A stretch of DNA of 64,000 nt from Rusavskia elegans. Lineage: Eukaryota; Ascomycota; Lecanoromycetes; Teloschistales; Teloschistaceae. Of this stretch, positions 59,379 through 64,000 are shown one piece after another (positions within the stretch are counted from its first letter, which is position 1; every line of letters starts with the position of its first letter). The DNA lies in the NCBI GenBank assembly GCA_011316305.1, contig SAUG01000038.1, forward strand, positions 29,455 through 93,454. Reading direction: 5' to 3'. Made by a program: the position numbers and the translations under genes. The notes beneath the pieces are model-generated. The model saw only the letters and a program-made list of their open reading frames with translations. It was not told where the DNA came from and made no database searches.

Positions 59379-60839
59379 AACGAATTTCGTCGCAGGGTAC
59401 AGTACCTAAGAGACGTGCTGGGGCTAGGTGTAGAAGAGGCACGTGGCCTGGTCCGTCCCTCGTCTACCTAGGTTGGATTGTGGTGCAGGTGACATTGTTC
59501 CTCTTCTATCGCGCAAGCGAAGGCGTCAACAAAACAGGCATCGAACGATACTTCGGCCATGGCAGATACCACAGGACATTGTCTGGACGGCAGAACGGCA
59601 ACGGAGTAGCCAGCGATCATATCAGCAATAAACCGGGCAGGATATGGTTCGTATCGATCAGGATTGCAGCATGGCTAGATAAGAGAAGACACGGTATCTC
59701 CCTTCTCTCGACTGCATGCGTGCTCGACCTTATACCGTGATCTACGTCACAGCACAGCAATCGCCAGTAGGTTGTTCTATATGAATCTTTCCCGTCTTGT
59801 ATCTCATGTCAAGGGGTCACATGTTTTCTACGATTTTCGGCTGAGATTGGGTTAAACATCACGTTGGCCGAAAGAAGATGATACAACGAGTTGTATTCTC
59901 CATCATTGTCCACTTTGAAGATGCCAGATGTCCACTAACCACACAGACTACTAGTAAGCGCTGTGACGGTGCATCCCGGATTGCATGCTGATTCATGGCG
60001 GGCAGCGCTCCTACTAACAGTGGCGTGCATGGTACTGTCAAAGCTGTTCGGATCCGATCAAGCCATCTTTGCCTCCTGGTCAGTCGCGGTCTTGTAGAAA
60101 GCAGCAGCTGGCATTAGTTTTGCCCATGGCCAAGTCATCGAGAAGAGGTTGTGTCTGTGGAGCGCAATCCCCAGGACGGCACTACACGAAAACCGAGAAG
60201 CCTCGGTCTGGGCTTATGGATTCAATGGCCGGACTACGCCCTACAATCTGGAGCTTGACGATTGGTATCACCACGTATCACCACGTATCGTCATGTCTAT
60301 CGATCTGGACATGCGTATGACAGTCTCGCTCGAAGCCCCTTCGAATGTGTGAAACAGTGTGTGTCTGAGTCTTGGACTCCGGGCAAACGCTACCAGCTTT
60401 CCAATCCTCATCTCATGCACTTGTAGGGCATCTGATTTGGCTGGCAATCGAGGTTTCGGATACCCCGTTTGGTGTGAGATCTGAGCAGCGAAGAGAAGAA
60501 AATGTGGGTATGCAATGATGGATCGATCGGTTGGAATAATCGACGCGATCCAGATGTTCCTTATTAGCTGGAAATCCTCACGTACGCAGGGTTCTTCCTC
60601 GTCTCATGGTGGAACGTAAAATATATCACCATCTTCTCACACTCTCATCCTGTCACATAACAATTCTCAAGTCACTCTGTCCCCCAACACTTTTGAAAGA
60701 GGTACTACTCTGGACGGTTTTCACGCTTGATACGACCGTCTTTCCTTATTGGCTGCAATGGTATGCTCAGCATGCCTGATTCAACTCAATCAACTGCTGA
60801 TATTCATGTTCAAACCCCCTGGGGGCTCCTGTCTGGGGT
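59379..60839. other. Gene-poor region with possible orphan exon
   Basis: No complete gene could be built. A frame (59354-59740) overlaps the 5-phosphatase end without motif. At about 59930-59946 a good branch and acceptor (CACTAACCACACAG) precede a hydrophobic open segment (ALLLTVACMVLSKLFG). Near 60149-60352 another frame reads ASVWAYGFNGRTTPYNLELD. These may be remnants of one gene. Copy B of the dispersed repeat lies at 60412-60465. Confidence 0.35.
60412..60465 (+). repeat. Dispersed short repeat, copy B
   Basis: CATCTGATTTGGCTGGCA followed by ATCGAGGTTTCGGATACC. It matches copy A apart from C-to-T and G-to-A transitions in the 25-nt core, and is preceded by the same CTCATGCA. It lies about 400 bp from the AT-rich block. 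Confidence 0.6.
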
Positions 60840-63800
60840 TATATTGAGTTTTCATATATACATGTGTGTTTTATAAACGTTATATACGGTAATAATTGTT
60901 GTATTTTACGTATAAAGAAATTTTCACAGCTAAAGGTATATAGTTCGTCAGGCAAGGTTTATAGCGTTAATTACTTCTATTTAACTATTTTCTTTTTTAT
61001 TCGCGATTACGAATCTTTTACTATATAAATATAACTTCGTTACTCGTAGTTTTCGGTCTACTAGTTTTTCTTCGACGTTATAAACGATTATAAATATCTA
61101 ATATTTCCGTTATATCTATCTACTATAATACGAAGTAATTATAAATAATTATCGCGTTAGCTATATTTATTATATAATCTATATCTAAACGTTCCGTTAA
61201 ACTATTAAAGTATTTTTTAACCCGTATAATTTTAAAAAAATCGCTAGCTATAGAATCGCTAGCTAGAAACTTTATCCGGTTAATTAAATTAAAAAGTAGT
61301 AGAAAAGTCGGATAGCGCGTTTTAAAAGCGATAAAAAAAATTTAATCGAAATTAAAATAGATTATTCTAGTTATAATAAAATAGTCGACGTCCGCGTAGA
61401 TAGATATAGTTATTACGGATATAAAAAAATACTACCGTCTAATTAAATTTATAATTATTACTATTACGAAAATATATATATATTTCTAAAATAGTATACG
61501 ATTATAGACCAAACGAAAAATATATTATAAAATTAATTTATATTCTAGAAAAACTAGAATATAATCTAATAATAAAAAAAAAGAAAAAAGCGGAAAAGAA
61601 TCGAAATTCGATACGCTAGCGACGTTTTAGTAACTAGACGGCGAATTTCGTTTCTAAACGTTTTAATTATATTTTCAAAATTTATATAACGCGTCTAATA
61701 TTTTATAATTTTTCTTTTAATAATATCGTTTTCGATATAATATTATATCTATCTATATATTTATAATAAATATTAAATAAATCTATTAATTTTATAGTTA
61801 ACTATAAAAATTAAAAGAAATAAAAAAAAGAATTATTTTTAAACTATTATTATAATCGGCCTTTTTTTATATATAATGATATTTTAGTTATATAAATATA
61901 TACTAAAATAAATTAAAAAGAAAAAATACTACTACGAATCGAATATAGACTTTCTAATTAATAAAATACGATCGTAATTACAGCTAGAAATATAAATTTC
62001 TATATTATAATATCGTTAAATAAATAATATAATATTATTTTAATTAATATTTTTAAAAAAATATTTTATATTTATAGATATATATATATATATTTTATAA
62101 ATAATATTAGATAAAAGTTATAATAAATATAATTAAACCCGAAACTAATATAAATATTCGGAATAATACGATTTCGACGCGCTAGCGATAATATAATAAT
62201 ATTTTATCTAATAGAAATTTTAATTTTCTATATTTTATTTATTTAAATAATCTTTCGCCGTTAATATAATTTTTTTACTTTTATATATATAAATATATCT
62301 TTTCTATTATATATTAGATATTTATACTATATTACTCGCGATTATAGCGATATATATCGTTTATATTCTATTTTCGAATATTTAAAAAATTACTTTACTA
62401 ATATTTACTTTAAATATAAAAAAGATAGAAAAAATTTATCCGATTATAAAATAATATAACTTTTTCTATTGTATTATTTCTAGATTAACTATAATAAATA
62501 CTTTATTTTTTTAATTCGGCTATAAAGTAAATAATAAATATTTATCGATTTACGGTTTAAAATAAAAGAGAATTTTCTTTTAATAACCGTAAATTTATAA
62601 ATAGATTGGTCGTCGAATTAAATTTCGAATCCGGATTAATTAATCCGATCCGATCCGAATCGAATTTTAGATCGGATTATATAATTTAATCTAATTTGAC
62701 TAATCCGCTAAATCTATATAGTTCGTATAATTCTAATATAAAAATTATATTAATTATTTAAAAAAAAATTAATTAATTATATTAGCTAGAATGATTCTAG
62801 TTATATTAAATATATTAATTTAATATATTATTAATAATAAAAATTCAAAAATAATATATATATATAGATTTATTATATATATAGAAGATTTAGTAGATAT
62901 TCGGATTTAATTCGGATTCGATCCGGACCCGACCGTTTAATAAATCGAACCGGTTCGACCTACTAAAATCGGGTCGAATTCCCGACGGTTCGACGAAAAT
63001 CCGACCCGAAATAGCCAATCTATTTATAAAGAAGTTTATTTTAGATATTATAAATATTATTAAATATATTTCTATTATTAATACGATATTATATAATTTT
63101 ATATAGAGATCTATAATTTTTAACTATTTCGCGGTAATATTAAATTCTTTTTTTAAACGTCTGGATATATATAAATATACTAACTAAAATCTATTTTATA
63201 AAATTAAAATTATATAAATTAAATGGTTTATTTTAAAAGATAAATTTTATAAATATAAAATATAGCGGGCCGTTATTATTTCTAAATCTTTTCTATAAAA
63301 CTTCGGCTTCCTTTTATATTTACTATTTCTATTTATTTTTTATTATAAAAACTTTATTTTACCGGCGGTATCTAGATTTCTATCTTTTAAAATAGTTACT
63401 ATTAATATTTCGATAATAATATAGACGTCTACTATAGTGTTTTATTTTACTACTATATTATATCCGTTTTTCGGTCTAAAATCTTTAGATATAATTCGAT
63501 AATCTTTTATACGAAGTAGTTAATCGCTAATATATTACTATAAAATCGAGTAAAATTCTATAAATTATAATATTTTCTATTATAGAAAGCTATAAATTCT
63601 ATTCGCTTCCGGCTAATATTATTTATTAGATTTCGAATAATAGACTAGATTAGTCTGGCTACTTCGGTACGGGTTTCCGTCGATACTATAGAAATCCGAT
63701 TTAAATTTTAGCGAGTCGGTTTAATCCGACTCGCTAAACGGTTCGAATCGGTTTCTAATATTAGAATCGAAAATCGGATCGGATTATAAAATAGAAATCG

Positions 63801-64000
63801 ACAAAATTCTAATCCGATTCGATATATAATTATATTAGATAGTCGAATATAAAAGTAATTATAGATAATATAAAACGGTAATATATTTTTTTAATACTAG
63901 TTTATATAAAAGTTATATATAAATATTAATTTATATACCGATATAATATAAATAGTATTAATTTCTTCTAAATAATTCTATAGATATATATTTTTTTTTT
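60840..64000. repeat. AT-rich, RIP-degraded block (continues past the window)
   Basis: Base composition changes abruptly near 60.83-60.85 kb. From there on it is strongly A/T, with no open frame of note. CA and TG dinucleotides are nearly absent while CG and TA persist; for example 61201-61320 contains no CA and no TG. This is the end state of RIP, which converts CA to TA in duplicated DNA. Degenerate GGATTC/TCCGAA-type repeats recur at about 62620-63010 and 63690-63830. The original elements cannot be identified by eye; retrotransposons are the usual source. Confidence 0.85.
63707..63738. repeat. 13-bp perfect inverted repeat in the AT-rich block
   Basis: TTTAGCGAGTCGG (63707-63719) and its exact complement (63726-63738) are separated by TTTAAT. 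It is GC-richer than its surroundings and free of CA/TG. It could be a remnant of a transposon end or hairpin. Confidence 0.6.

Noticed and set aside
59354..59740. Plus-strand 128-codon frame after the 5-phosphatase
   Set aside because: It overlaps the end of the 5-phosphatase exon in another phase and has no domain or signal.
60427..60465. tRNA-like reading of the dispersed repeat (A/B-box resemblance)
   Set aside because: Spacing and consensus do not fit A and B boxes, and no cloverleaf forms.

Overview
This 64-kb window is nuclear DNA of a filamentous ascomycete (Pezizomycotina; the gene complement would fit a Dothideomycete, but that rank is inferred). The reasons are the many short GT-AG introns of about 46-110 nt with CTGAC/CTAAC-like branch sites, fungal families (HapX, Zn2Cys6 regulator, DUF3292, DUF4048, Cyk3, fungal lysozyme-like protein), and blocks with the CA/TG-depleted signature of repeat-induced point mutation (RIP). 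Exon models were built by hand from splice sites, reading phase and family motifs, and the phases of the multi-exon models add up exactly.

Layout. The left edge (1-270, minus) holds the first 90 codons of a HapX-type bZIP iron regulator, followed by its promoter and a RIP-affected inverted-repeat element (540-1107). From 2.6 to 16.9 kb lie shp1/p47 (Cdc48 cofactor), a candidate small secreted Cys protein, methylenetetrahydrofolate reductase, cyk3 (cytokinesis), a secreted lysozyme-like protein, an AIG2-type gamma-glutamylcyclotransferase-fold protein and an Any1/SLC66A2-type PQ-loop membrane protein. A gene-poor stretch of about 4 kb follows, interrupted only by a secreted protein with eight 24-bp repeats.

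From 21 to 41 kb lie a Ubp15/USP7 deubiquitinase, a mitochondrial PDK/BCKDK-family kinase, an unrecognised 831-aa protein, an Nrp1-like RNA-binding protein with an apparently dead DEDDh nuclease domain, an F-box protein, an NAD(P)-binding protein and a Zn2Cys6 regulator. From 42.7 to 59.4 kb lie a DUF3292/GRAM membrane protein, tim22, a DUF4048 protein, a germinal-centre-type Ste20 kinase, a mitochondrial D-2-hydroxyacid dehydrogenase, proteasome alpha4, a CHY zinc-finger protein and a WD-repeat inositol-polyphosphate 5-phosphatase. The last 3.2 kb (from about 60.84 kb) is an AT-rich gene-free block, probably RIP-destroyed repeats.

Most genes are housekeeping genes in a mosaic of orientations. 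There is no biosynthetic cluster, CRISPR, rRNA or convincing tRNA. The pathways that recur are protein turnover (Shp1, Ubp15, proteasome alpha4, F-box), mitochondria (Tim22, PDK family, DLD) and septation (Cyk3, possibly the GCK kinase). The most noteworthy observations are very small exons (7 nt, 8 nt and a 5-nt first coding exon), a pseudo-nuclease domain, a short dispersed hairpin repeat found four times, three 20-nt-phased motifs upstream of the NAD(P)-binding gene, and a 540-bp stretch open on both strands.
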